From an uncultured Dehalococcoidia bacterium (lineage in GTDB: Bacteria; Chloroflexota; Dehalococcoidia; Lucifugimonadales; Lucifugimonadaceae): DNA of 33,941 nt. The notes beneath the pieces are model-generated. The model saw nothing but the letters and a program-made list of their open reading frames with translations. It did not search any database and was not told the origin of the DNA. The position numbers and the translations under genes are program-made. The stretch spans positions 1-33,941 of the forward strand of contig CAJWWK010000022.1 of assembly GCA_913048295.1 (NCBI GenBank), read 5' to 3'. Positions 1 to 8,150 of the stretch are shown one piece after another; the stretch's first letter is position 1, and the number at the start of each line of letters is the position of its first letter.

Positions 1-54
1 GAAGCAGGCCGTCGGACTAACATAGCAAGTGGTACAGGTTCTGGGGGCAGGTCA
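1..54 (+). mobile_element. 3' end of an IS3-type transposase gene and its terminal end
   Basis: From base 2 the plus strand reads K-Q-A-V-G-L-T followed by a TAG stop at 23-25. A tail then ends in GGGGGCAGGTCA at about base 54. The same peptide end and the same tail, with a few substitutions, occur in reverse orientation near 28954-29010. There the longer reading contains the HSSLGYRPP-type motif typical of the C-terminus of IS3-family transposases. The call rests on that comparison, because only seven codons are visible here. The window may start inside the element because a multi-copy repeat broke the assembly. Confidence 0.7.
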
Positions 55-180
55 AGTTCCTTTCACTGAAGGTAATATATTCATGGTCTAATAACTATTA
101 CAGCAGGGGTTAGGGGAGGGTAGATTGCGACGCGCGACCAAGTCGTCCGACGACGCCCGGAGCATAACGCCCCGCCAAAC

Positions 181-2031
181 CTACCGCACGAACCGGTTGT
201 CGTTCACGCGCCGCGTCAGGCCCTTCGAATCCATGTGCTCCAGCACGGCCAGGGTGTATTTCCTGCTGGTTCCGAACAGATCACGGACTGACGTGATCGT
301 TATTTCCCGGCCATCCGAACCCGAATCCAGAATCTTCGACTCCATCTCGTTGTACGCATCGGCCGCGTAAACAACATCGTCGTTGATCCGGACCACGTCA
401 CCCCGCTCGACCAGGAACAGCAGGAGTTCGATGTCGACCGGTCGCTCCGTCGATGGGCTGAACCTGTCCTTTGCGAGAAGCCCCAAATAGTCAGAAGCCT
501 GTGACCGCTGCGCAGGGGTCAAAACTGGTTGATGCCGGGGAAGTCGGACCGTTGCATCGTCCGTTGCCACGGTTTCCTCTGCGGTGAAGGATTGCAACAC
601 CGCCCCGAACGCACCGGATTTCAGTGCCAGTTGGCCACGGAAATCCTGCAGTGGCATGCCCTGCCTCAACGGGTACATCACATGAAATTCCGATAGCGTT
701 TTCGTTGCAGTATCGGTCAATCTTGCCCAGCCGGAAATCGAAGATATGTGCGTGAGTTCCGCCCCGATTTTCGTGATCTTACCTTCTGATTCCAGTATCG
801 ATACCGCTTCTCCGACTTCGCTCAAGCCGGTACCGGTTGCCCCTGCGAGTTGAGCCGTGGTCGCCGGTTCGATATCGCGCAGCGCATCCAGCGCAACGTC
901 TTCGCTCGACCCACTCGCAAGCGTCTCCAACCGCAAAATTGTCGCCGGGTCATTGCGCTTTCGGCGCGGCGCGTTCGGTTCAAGCACCCTCCCCCCGCCA
1001 AGGGTATTTTCCGTATCGCGGACCACAAATAAATCACCACGCACCAACGCCACCCGCTCTTTAGTGCGGACCTGGATCCATCCCGAGTTGCCGGGCGCGA
1101 TCTGGTCGCCCTCCAGAACCCTTACAGTCGCAGGCAGCTCCCGAGTCCCGGCGAAAAGAGTCACCTTGTGGTTGTGCCTGACTGCGCGGGGGGCATCGCC
1201 GATCACCCGAAACGTTGCGTCAAAGGCCGTTGATGGTTTCAGCCAACCCGGACTGGTCACGATTTCACCCCGAACGATCTCCGAATGGTCTATGCCGCTC
1301 AGGTTTGCCGCCAGCCGGGTGCCCGCCCCAACCCGCTCATGCGACGTTTCGTGCACCTGCAGGCTCCTGATTCTCGCTCTCTGCCCCGAAGGCTGCAGCT
1401 CCACTTCCTGCCCGACTTCCAGCGGCCCGTCGGCGAGCGTACCGGTCACCACCGCTCCAAAACCTGTGATCGTGAACGATCGGTCGACCGGCAGCCGAGG
1501 CTTACCAGCGTTCTGGTGCGGGGAAAGCTGGGAAATCAATTGATCGAGCGATGCCGTCAGCTCGTCAAGTCCGTCACCCGTTTCAGCCGAAACAGCCACC
1601 ACCCCGGCCTCTTCAAGCGTGGTGCCCTCGAGCGTTTCCTGCACATCCAGCGTGACAAGGTCCAGCCAGTCCTGGTCGACCAGGTCTTTCTTCGTCATCA
1701 CTACCAGCCCGTTGGTAACGCCAAGCAGATCGAGAATCGCAAGGTGCTCCCTGGTTTGTGGCATCACGCCTTCGTCCGCAGCGACGATCAAAAGCGCTAC
1801 GTCGACCCCGCCCGCACCCATCAGCATGTTCTTGATGAAACGCTCGTGTCCGGGCACGTCGACGATGCTTACCTCGATGCCCGACGGCAACGTGAACCAG
1901 GCAAAACCCAGCTCAATGGTCATGCCACGCGTTTTTTCTTCGCGCAGCCGGTCGGGGTCGATCCCGGTGAGGGCCTGGACCAATGTCGATTTTCCATGGT
2001 CTACGTGACCTGCAGTGCCAACAACAAACAA
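181..2031 (-). CDS. selB: Selenocysteine-specific translation elongation factor SelB
   Basis: This GTPase delivers selenocysteinyl-tRNA to the ribosome at UGA codons marked by a SECIS hairpin. The 616 residues match the usual bacterial length. Seen directly: the G1 loop GHVDHGKS at residues 8-15, the switch region with GMTIELGFA, DVPGHE (G3) and TKKD (G4). Translation-factor beta-barrel domains follow, and a C-terminal part fits the winged-helix domains that bind SECIS RNA. The start codon is TTG, with GAAGG about ten bases upstream, and the protein begins directly at the G-domain strand (MFVVGTAGH). It is the last gene of a minus-strand run, about 200 bases after hemW. The partners selA, selD and tRNA-Sec are not in the window, so the genome should encode them elsewhere if the system works. 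Confidence 0.96.
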   Translation of the reverse strand: MFVVGTAGHVDHGKSTLVQALTGIDPDRLREEKTRGMTIELGFAWFTLPSGIEVSIVDVPGHERFIKNMLMGAGGVDVALLIVAADEGVMPQTREHLAILDLLGVTNGLVVMTKKDLVDQDWLDLVTLDVQETLEGTTLEEAGVVAVSAETGDGLDELTASLDQLISQLSPHQNAGKPRLPVDRSFTITGFGAVVTGTLADGPLEVGQEVELQPSGQRARIRSLQVHETSHERVGAGTRLAANLSGIDHSEIVRGEIVTSPGWLKPSTAFDATFRVIGDAPRAVRHNHKVTLFAGTRELPATVRVLEGDQIAPGNSGWIQVRTKERVALVRGDLFVVRDTENTLGGGRVLEPNAPRRKRNDPATILRLETLASGSSEDVALDALRDIEPATTAQLAGATGTGLSEVGEAVSILESEGKITKIGAELTHISSISGWARLTDTATKTLSEFHVMYPLRQGMPLQDFRGQLALKSGAFGAVLQSFTAEETVATDDATVRLPRHQPVLTPAQRSQASDYLGLLAKDRFSPSTERPVDIELLLFLVERGDVVRINDDVVYAADAYNEMESKILDSGSDGREITITSVRDLFGTSRKYTLAVLEHMDSKGLTRRVNDNRFVR

Positions 2032-2233
2032 AGTTGAAATGCCTTCAGAATTTGATGTTAGGGAGAGTTTTACAGATGTTAGATGCGGTCAAAGCCGATC
2101 TCGTGCAATCCGACGACCTCTTGCGCCTGATCACGGCCAGGTTGGCCGATTCAATACGTTGGGCGTCGATGATAGCTGTCCCGGCTGGCCTGCCGGGCGC
2201 CGGGGCGGTAAGTGCGGTTGCGATTCGCCGCCA
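2032..2233. other. Spacer between hemW and selB, no gene recognised
   Basis: About 200 bases separate the hemW stop from the selB TTG start. I see no convincing ORF, tRNA or strong terminator. It may carry a separate promoter for selB, but no motif is clear enough to place. Confidence 0.4.
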
Positions 2234-3481
2234 CTACGCATCGCCGATAAATTCGGCGAACACCTCGTTACCCAACAAGAAGCCCCGTTTACTCAGCCGA
2301 ATAGACTCGCCCGTAATCTCTATCAAACCGATGTCCAACAACCGGCTGATTTCATCCGTGAACACGTCGCCGAGCTGCGCACCAAAACGCCCGGCGAACC
2401 GGGACATCGATACGCCCTCGCTAAGCCTCATCCCCATCATCATCGTCTCGGCAACATCGACGTCCGGGGTCGTTGTGTCCACCATCTCCACCGGCCCTAG
2501 AGGCAAACGCATGGCCGTTACGGGGTTATCGTCGCCCGGGCCGCCCTCGCCGCCGAATTTTGCACCTTCGCTCAAAATCGAAGCATAGCGTCGAGGTGAT
2601 TTCAGGTTTGCAAAACGGCTCCCGGCGAGCCACGAATGGGCCCCCGGGCCGACACCAAGGTATGGCTCGTTACGCCAGTAGATGAGGTTGTGCTGCGACT
2701 CCATCCCGGCCTTCGACCAGTTTGAAATCTCGTACTGTGCGAAGCCATACGCGTTCAGCCTGCGCTGCGCCTCCTCGTACATATCGGCTGCCAGGTCGTC
2801 GTCTGGCACCGGGTAACGGCCCTTTGCCACATCGACCTGGAGTGGTGTGCCATTCTCGATCTGGAGTCCGTACAGAGAAATGTGTTCCGGCTTCAGTTCA
2901 AGCGTCGTGTCGAGACTGTCCGCCCACTGCTTAAGGGTCTGGTGGGGCAGGCCGTACATCAGGTCGAGAGACTGGTTGGAGAACCCGGCTTCACGAAGCG
3001 TTTTGAACGCAACCCTCGCCTCGGTAGCAGTGTGCCGACGCCCCAGCAGTTTCAATAACCCATCGTCGAAGCTCTGCGCACCCATCGAGATACGGTTGAC
3101 GCCCGAGCCAAGCCAGCTCGTAGCCCTCTCGGGCGTGACATCGCCGGGGTTGCATTCCATCGTAATTTCGGCAAGATCGGCCACCACATACGACTGTCGA
3201 ATCGTATCCAGGATGCTTTCGATATCGTCGACCGGAAGATAAGAAGGTGTACCGCCACCGAGAAATATCGTTCGGACAGGGGGGTGGGACAGCAGGTTCC
3301 CCCAGCTTCGAAGTTCGTTCTCTACCGCGCCGACATAACCGGGGATCTGGTCTTCTATTCCGGAGTACGTGTTGAAATCGCAGTACGGGCACTTTGTTTC
3401 ACAGAACGGAACGTGCAGATAAAGCCCGATCCCACCGTTGTAGAGGGGTGGGTTGTGTTCGATCCCGGCCAGATTGGGCAT
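2234..3481 (-). CDS. hemW: HemW-type radical SAM protein (coproporphyrinogen III oxidase-like, haem chaperone)
   Basis: A cytoplasmic radical SAM protein of 415 residues. The cluster motif CETKCPYC (CxxxCxxC) lies near residue 27, preceded by the family signature LYLHVPF. Downstream are GGGTPSYL, MECNPGD, NRISMGAQSFDDGLL, DLMYGLPHQT, HISLYGLQIENGTP and QYEISNWS, followed by a HemN C-terminal-like domain. In this family HemW binds haem and hands it to haem proteins, and earlier annotations as an oxygen-independent coproporphyrinogen oxidase are usually wrong. The starting ATG is preceded by AGGAAG at good spacing. It follows the unknown 253-residue gene by 53 bases on the same strand, so the two are probably co-transcribed with ychF. 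No other haem gene is nearby. Confidence 0.93.
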   Translation of the reverse strand: MPNLAGIEHNPPLYNGGIGLYLHVPFCETKCPYCDFNTYSGIEDQIPGYVGAVENELRSWGNLLSHPPVRTIFLGGGTPSYLPVDDIESILDTIRQSYVVADLAEITMECNPGDVTPERATSWLGSGVNRISMGAQSFDDGLLKLLGRRHTATEARVAFKTLREAGFSNQSLDLMYGLPHQTLKQWADSLDTTLELKPEHISLYGLQIENGTPLQVDVAKGRYPVPDDDLAADMYEEAQRRLNAYGFAQYEISNWSKAGMESQHNLIYWRNEPYLGVGPGAHSWLAGSRFANLKSPRRYASILSEGAKFGGEGGPGDDNPVTAMRLPLGPVEMVDTTTPDVDVAETMMMGMRLSEGVSMSRFAGRFGAQLGDVFTDEISRLLDIGLIEITGESIRLSKRGFLLGNEVFAEFIGDA

Positions 3482-3493
3482 TCAGTCTTCCTG

Positions 3494-3514
3494 CCCCTCT
3501 CCGCAGAGAGAAGG
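3494..3514. repeat. Intergenic palindrome, imperfect member
   Basis: A short inverted repeat with CTCTC and GAGAG arms around CGCA lies in the 53-base gap between the 253-residue gene and hemW. It resembles the better-preserved palindromes at 15934, 18921, 20552 and 29179. It may be a decayed copy and is the weakest member. Confidence 0.4.
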
Positions 3515-3534
3515 ATTCAATCACGCGCTCTCGT

Positions 3535-4296
3535 CTAGCTCCCGGGAGTCCAGAGCCCCGACCCACCGCTTCCACCGTTACCGCCCGTCGTACCCGGTTG
3601 CCTTGAATGGTCGTGCCCTTCGTGACCGGGTTCCACCGACCCCGCCTCCTGCGCCCGCGCCTGCTCTTCGGCCATCTGTTGCCGGATCGCCTCGTTTGCC
3701 TGCTGCACCCACCGCTCCAGCGCATCCAGCTCTGGCGGAGAGATTAAGAACCTCTCGATACCATCGGGTATTTTTATCGTCGGGTCACCACCGAGGATCA
3801 GAGCCGCTTCCGATTCGAGGATTCCCTCTTCAAGGCGCTTGTGAAGGTGCTCGGACCGTTTTTCTGTGGCCGCGGTGTAACTGGCCTGAATATTTTCGGC
3901 CACCGTCTTACTGATAAGGCCGACCTGAAGGCACCTGCCCCAGTCGATCACCTGTCCAAACAGATCGGAGTCCTCGAACTCCTCGAACACTGCGCCCGCC
4001 GAAATCCGCTGGCGGACCACCCTGTGGGCCCCGGGGTTCGATTGCTGGAGCATCAACATGGCATCGTCGCCCCTGCCAATCACTCCCTCAGCGAAAACTC
4101 GCACCACGGTCCCGGCTCTCGCCTCGATCTGCGACAGCTGCTCATCGACTGCATTCCAGTAGGCGTTGAAACGCTCTTCGAATCCGTCGGGAGCGCCCGG
4201 TGACGGTTGGACCATCGTCACGATATAAACCTTGCGGCTCATCAATATGTCGCCCGCTGCGGTCTTACCTATGGAGCCCAGCTCTTCAGCAGCCAT
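3535..4296 (-). CDS. Conserved-looking protein of unknown function with a Gly/His-rich tail
   Basis: I do not recognise this 253-residue protein. It has no signal peptide or membrane segment. The first 200 residues look like a compact soluble alpha/beta domain with a helical section (about residues 140-215) rich in E, Q, R and A. The last 40 residues are low-complexity, with HEGHDH and runs of G and S, which could bind metal or be a disordered tail. The start at 4296 is preferred because AGGGGA sits five bases upstream. An internal ATG at 4242 (MSRKVYIVTM) lacks such a site. It lies 33 bases after ychF and 53 before hemW, so co-transcription is likely. The pairing with translation and haem genes does not indicate its job. 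Confidence 0.75.
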   Translation of the reverse strand: MAAEELGSIGKTAAGDILMSRKVYIVTMVQPSPGAPDGFEERFNAYWNAVDEQLSQIEARAGTVVRVFAEGVIGRGDDAMLMLQQSNPGAHRVVRQRISAGAVFEEFEDSDLFGQVIDWGRCLQVGLISKTVAENIQASYTAATEKRSEHLHKRLEEGILESEAALILGGDPTIKIPDGIERFLISPPELDALERWVQQANEAIRQQMAEEQARAQEAGSVEPGHEGHDHSRQPGTTGGNGGSGGSGLWTPGS

Positions 4297-4329
4297 AAAA
4301 TCCCCTGTAGTTCAGTTGGAACGGTGTAT

Positions 4330-5415
4330 TTACACCGAGAACAGGAAGTTGACTATGTCACCGTCCTTGATGACGTAGTCACGACCTTCCTGCCGATATT
4401 GTCCGCGATTGCGTGCCTCAGCCATGCTACCGCACTCAATAAAATCATCGTAAGCAACAGTCTCGGCCCGTATAAATCCACGTTCAATATCTGAATGGAC
4501 CGTCCCGGCTGCCATGGGTGCCAGTGTACCGGCACTGATGGTCCATGCCCGCACTTCGTCTTCGCCGACCGTCAAAAATGAATTCAGACCGAGCACTTCG
4601 TACGAGAGCTTGATCATCCGGGAAAGGCCCGATTCGCCGGCATCGAGGCCAGCCCGCATTTCAGCCTCTTCTTCGGCCGGCATACCGACCAGTTCCGCTT
4701 CGAGACTGCCGCAAATCGCGGCACCGCCAGTGGATTTTCCGGTAAGTATTCCTGCCAACTCCTGCTCCAGCGATGCAGTATCGGCGATGGCATTTTCATC
4801 GATATTCAGGGCCACCAGCAATGGCAGGCTGCTGATGGTGAAGGTATCGGAAATCGCCTTCGACTCGGCATCGTCGAGTTCTCGCTCCCTGAACGCAGTT
4901 CCATCTTCGAGTTCCGTCTGGAGACGCTTGAGCGTTTCGACGTTCTTGACCGCCTGTTCGCGGTCGGCAACCTTCATTTTATTCTGGCCATCGGTCAGAC
5001 GTTCGATCCGGCGTTCGAGCAGCGCGATGTCGGCGAAGATGATGTCGAAGGCGACTTTTTCTATATCGCGCCTGTAATCGACAGAACCGTCCATGTGCGG
5101 AACCGATTCGTCCTCGAACGCCCTGGCAACGAGCAGGATGGCATCGACCTGCTGGAGCTGGCTGAGCGCGTCGCCTTCAAACAGCTCGCCTGAGATGCTG
5201 CCGGGCAGGTCGACATATGTCACTTCCGCGTAGATTGTCTTCTTCGGCTTGTATATCCCGGTGAGCCGGTCGACACGAGCATCAGGTACGTGGGCTACAC
5301 CAATGTTTGCCGAACGGGATCCGCCGAAATCGCCGGTCTCGGCTTTTCCCCGTGTCAATGCGTTGAATAGTGTTGTCTTGCCGCTGGACGGCAGGCCAAT
5401 AATGCCGATCTTCAT
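4330..5415 (-). CDS. ychF: YchF/OLA1-type P-loop ATPase
   Basis: A ribosome-associated P-loop NTPase of the Obg family that prefers ATP. The P-loop GLPSSGKTT is at residues 7-15, DLPGS (G3) follows, and the G4 element is NIDE rather than NKxD. That change is the known basis of ATP specificity in YchF. The C-terminus is a TGS domain (around IERGFIRAETVAYDDF and KDGDIVNFLFSV). The 361-residue form starting at 5415 (MKIGIIGLP) fits the family. An open extension to a GTG at 5478 adds 21 residues with no homology and no ribosome-binding site. It heads a minus-strand run with the 253-residue gene and hemW. Confidence 0.96.
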   Translation of the reverse strand: MKIGIIGLPSSGKTTLFNALTRGKAETGDFGGSRSANIGVAHVPDARVDRLTGIYKPKKTIYAEVTYVDLPGSISGELFEGDALSQLQQVDAILLVARAFEDESVPHMDGSVDYRRDIEKVAFDIIFADIALLERRIERLTDGQNKMKVADREQAVKNVETLKRLQTELEDGTAFRERELDDAESKAISDTFTISSLPLLVALNIDENAIADTASLEQELAGILTGKSTGGAAICGSLEAELVGMPAEEEAEMRAGLDAGESGLSRMIKLSYEVLGLNSFLTVGEDEVRAWTISAGTLAPMAAGTVHSDIERGFIRAETVAYDDFIECGSMAEARNRGQYRQEGRDYVIKDGDIVNFLFSV

Positions 5416-5522
5416 GGTTGGATAAGGTCGATTGCTCGGAATTGCGTTGGTAGGGACAGCCGGGTGATATTGCACCACTGCTGTTGAGTTAATCGTACCG
5501 CCGCAAGATTCGAAAATCCGCG

Positions 5523-5951
5523 CTATCTGTCAGGTTTTTCGGAGCCGCCGTTTTTGTCCTCGTCCCGCTCGTCTGCTTCATTCTCATCTCCCTCGCTCCC
5601 ATCCTCGTCATTGATGTACCTGATCTCGGCATCGACTGTCTTGTCTTCGGAGTCGCCATCATTCTGCTTCTGAAGGTCTCGCAGTTTCTTGCCAATTGTC
5701 AGGTCTGCGACGACGTGGGCGGGTGAGGCCGCGATAAATAAAAGCAACAACACCGAGACCACGATCAGGTCATCAAACTGCCCGAGTATCGGAATCCGGT
5801 CGCCAACGAAGTCAATGGGCGATACCAGGTAGATGAGTGCCAGCAGCGGGATAATCTTCGTGAACACCGAAACCCTCCGGTCGAGCAACAATCTCCACAC
5901 CAACCTCAGGAAGGGAAATATTACGGACCGTATCGCCAGTAGTCTGAACAT
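5523..5951 (-). CDS. DUF1232 (YkvA-like) membrane protein with acidic tail
   Basis: A 142-residue protein. Residues 1-90 contain two hydrophobic stretches and the DUF1232 core YLVSPIDFVGDRIPILGQFDD. The C-terminal third is highly charged, with many D and E residues, and looks disordered in the cytoplasm. DUF1232 proteins are small membrane proteins of unknown biochemical role. The acidic tail here is long for the family. It lies 107 bases upstream of ychF on the same strand and is divergent from holA, with about 130 bases between the two starts. Confidence 0.85.
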   Translation of the reverse strand: MFRLLAIRSVIFPFLRLVWRLLLDRRVSVFTKIIPLLALIYLVSPIDFVGDRIPILGQFDDLIVVSVLLLLFIAASPAHVVADLTIGKKLRDLQKQNDGDSEDKTVDAEIRYINDEDGSEGDENEADERDEDKNGGSEKPDR

Positions 5952-6081
5952 GTTAGAAAGTGTATCGACAGATTGTTGAGGCGGGCCAGCACTTTCAAAT
6001 TTAGCCAGTGTGCCAGGACTCCAACTTGCCGTACATCAATATGGTTAAATAACTGTCCGTACCAGCTAGCAAAGAAACACA

Positions 6082-7050
6082 ATGATCAGAGTTCTGCACG
6101 GCGAAGACGAATATTCCAGGTCGGAAGCACTTGCCAGGTTTCGCGCAGCAGCTGGCCCGCCGGAAGTTCGCGATCCCAACACCACAGTGTTCGAGGGTCG
6201 TGGCATCAAGCTCAACGATGTAATTGGGGCAGCCCTGATGCACCCGTTCATGGCAGACCGGCGTGTCGTCGTTGTTCATGGTGTTTTGACAAGGATGCAG
6301 AGCAGGGACAAATCGCTCGGCGATGAATGGCGCAATCTTGCCGAGTCCCTGGGCGGGGTTCCAGCAACTACCGAGCTTGTTTTCATGGAGGATGTAACTC
6401 TTCGAGATAACGGTATTGCGCTGAAATCAGTCGGTCACAGTGCAGACGTGCAGGAATTTCGACTTAAACAACGTGGTGAGCTCGAACTATGGATACGCGA
6501 CAGATTCGCCAGTCATGGCGGTCGGGCCGTACGCGACGCGGTTGCGCGAATCGGATGGCTGGCCGGTTCGGACACGCGGTTACTTGATCAGGAAATCAAG
6601 AAACTGGCACTGTATGCAGGGGACAGGGAGGTCACGGCAGCCGATGTTGATCTCATGGTTCCCGAAGCCCGTGAAGCGAACATATTTGCCGCTGTCGACG
6701 CAGTGCTTGAACATCGACCAGCCGTTGCTATGAAGCTGCTGTACTCCCTGCTCTCGGGCGGGTCCAGCGTGCAACGCATCCTGTCGATGCTGGCCCGGCA
6801 GGTGCGGCTGCTCATACTGATCGCTGAACTCCGCCAGCAGGGCGTGCCACAGGACGAAGTGGGGAAGAGGATTGGCCTGACGAACCGGTACGCACTCGAA
6901 AAAACAATGCGCCAGTCGACTTCGTTCAGCGCCGGTCACCTGGCGAATATTCACCGTCGTCTGCTGGCAGCCGATCTCGCAATTAAGCAAGGGAAGATGG
7001 ACGAACGCCTGGCTGTCGAAATACTTGTTGGCGAACTTTCGGCCGCCTGA
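6082..7050 (+). CDS. holA: DNA polymerase III delta subunit (clamp loader)
   Basis: The delta subunit opens the sliding clamp within the clamp-loader complex. The 322 residues follow the HolA pattern: a start with IRVLHGEDEY, an AAA+-like N-terminal domain lacking a Walker A motif, the segment RVVVVHGVL, the middle section WIRDRFASHGGRAVRDAV with DTRLLDQEIKKLALYAG, and the helical C-terminal collar with the LSGGSSVQRILSMLARQVRLLI segment. It starts with ATG after an A-rich leader with only a weak ribosome-binding site. It is divergent from the DUF1232 gene and is followed after about 150 bases by the TPR lipoprotein. Confidence 0.93.
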   Translation: MIRVLHGEDEYSRSEALARFRAAAGPPEVRDPNTTVFEGRGIKLNDVIGAALMHPFMADRRVVVVHGVLTRMQSRDKSLGDEWRNLAESLGGVPATTELVFMEDVTLRDNGIALKSVGHSADVQEFRLKQRGELELWIRDRFASHGGRAVRDAVARIGWLAGSDTRLLDQEIKKLALYAGDREVTAADVDLMVPEAREANIFAAVDAVLEHRPAVAMKLLYSLLSGGSSVQRILSMLARQVRLLILIAELRQQGVPQDEVGKRIGLTNRYALEKTMRQSTSFSAGHLANIHRRLLAADLAIKQGKMDERLAVEILVGELSAA

Positions 7051-7196
7051 GGATCACAGCTTGAACTCGGTTGAAATCCCTGATCCGTGCACTGGACGTA
7101 CCTGAGAGCGTGAGAATGTGTGATCGTACCCTGATGGATGCCGAAACCGGGCAGACCCGAATCATTAACATGCGGCGCTCGTGGATAATTGTTTGA

Positions 7197-8150
7197 ATGC
7201 AGATTAACCGCCCAACATATATGGCCCCACTGGCGCTCGCGGGACTGATAGTCATTGTCCTGGTGGCGTGTACCAACGAGACGCCAACCACCGTACCCAC
7301 ATCGGAGACGAATACAGCCGCGGAGGTTGCCACCGAAGCGCCGACGCCCGCCGCGACCCCAAAAGCGCCCGTTGACTCGCCCTCCGAACCCGATTCACCC
7401 ACTTCTGCCCCCACGCCCACTCCAACGTCGGAGCCCGAAGAAACACCGGTATCCGAAACCGAGAGCGTTGGGTTTTACATCCGCGGCTTCAACTCGATTG
7501 GCCGGGGCGAATACATCGAAGCCGAGCGCACCTTCAACACAGTCATCCAGCTTGAGCCAGGGTTCGCCCGCGGTTGGGATGGTCGGGGGCAGGCCCTGAT
7601 GCTCCAGGGCAGGCTCGAAGAGGCGATGCTCGATTTCGACCGTGCGATCGAGCTGAAACCCAACCTGGCCGATGCATATACCAACAGGGCACTGACACGC
7701 GTCGCGCTCGACGATCCCGATGGTGCCGCAGGGGATGCGAGACGCGCGATCGAGCTGAAGGAAGATTCGGTCGGCGCTCAGCTCGTGCTTGGCCGAATTT
7801 ACTCTCAGAAGGGTGACGCCGTTACGGCGCTGGAGTGGTTTGACCTGGCCGTGGCAACCGACTCAGAGGACGGCGCGACCTGGTGGTGGCGTGGCCGCTT
7901 CTACCGAGATGTCCTGGGCGAAGGTAATCTCGCCCTTGACGACTTCAACAAGGCGATAGAGTTGGCCCCGACACAGGCCGCGCTCTATGTCGATCGGGCG
8001 CTCCTCTACATCCAGGCTCGAACATTACCTGAGCTGGCAAGGGCCGATCTCGAAGAGGCGATCTCACTGGCGCAAGACCCCAAACTTCCGTCGATTCTCG
8101 AACGTGTCGATGAACTCCTGGAAATTCTCGACGAACGGGAACAGGGTTAG
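7197..8150 (+). CDS. TPR-repeat lipoprotein
   Basis: A 317-residue exported protein. Residues 9-24 form a hydrophobic signal ending in the lipobox LVAC, so Cys25 is the likely lipidated residue. Residues 27-90 are a linker rich in T, P, E and S, typical of a surface spacer. From about residue 95 to 310 there are five or six TPR-like helical pairs, for example RGWDGRGQALMLQGRLEEAMLDFDRAIELKPNLADAY. TPR arrays usually mediate protein contacts, and the partner is unknown. The gene meets the DUF3179 gene tail to tail, and the two stop codons overlap at 8147-8150 (TAG on plus, TAA on minus). Confidence 0.88.
   Translation: MQINRPTYMAPLALAGLIVIVLVACTNETPTTVPTSETNTAAEVATEAPTPAATPKAPVDSPSEPDSPTSAPTPTPTSEPEETPVSETESVGFYIRGFNSIGRGEYIEAERTFNTVIQLEPGFARGWDGRGQALMLQGRLEEAMLDFDRAIELKPNLADAYTNRALTRVALDDPDGAAGDARRAIELKEDSVGAQLVLGRIYSQKGDAVTALEWFDLAVATDSEDGATWWWRGRFYRDVLGEGNLALDDFNKAIELAPTQAALYVDRALLYIQARTLPELARADLEEAISLAQDPKLPSILERVDELLEILDEREQG

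Noticed and set aside
136-170. Similarity of bases 136-170 to 32455-32484 (GCGACCAAGTCG, GAGCAT..AACGC)
   Set aside because: Only two short blocks match with different spacing, so chance is likely without a third copy.
857-1543. Long plus-strand frame inside selB (228 aa), and similar frames at 1285-2037 and 1619-2008
   Set aside because: They lie antisense to well-conserved SelB coding sequence, have no ribosome-binding site and show no recognisable protein character; they are shadows caused by GC-rich codon use.
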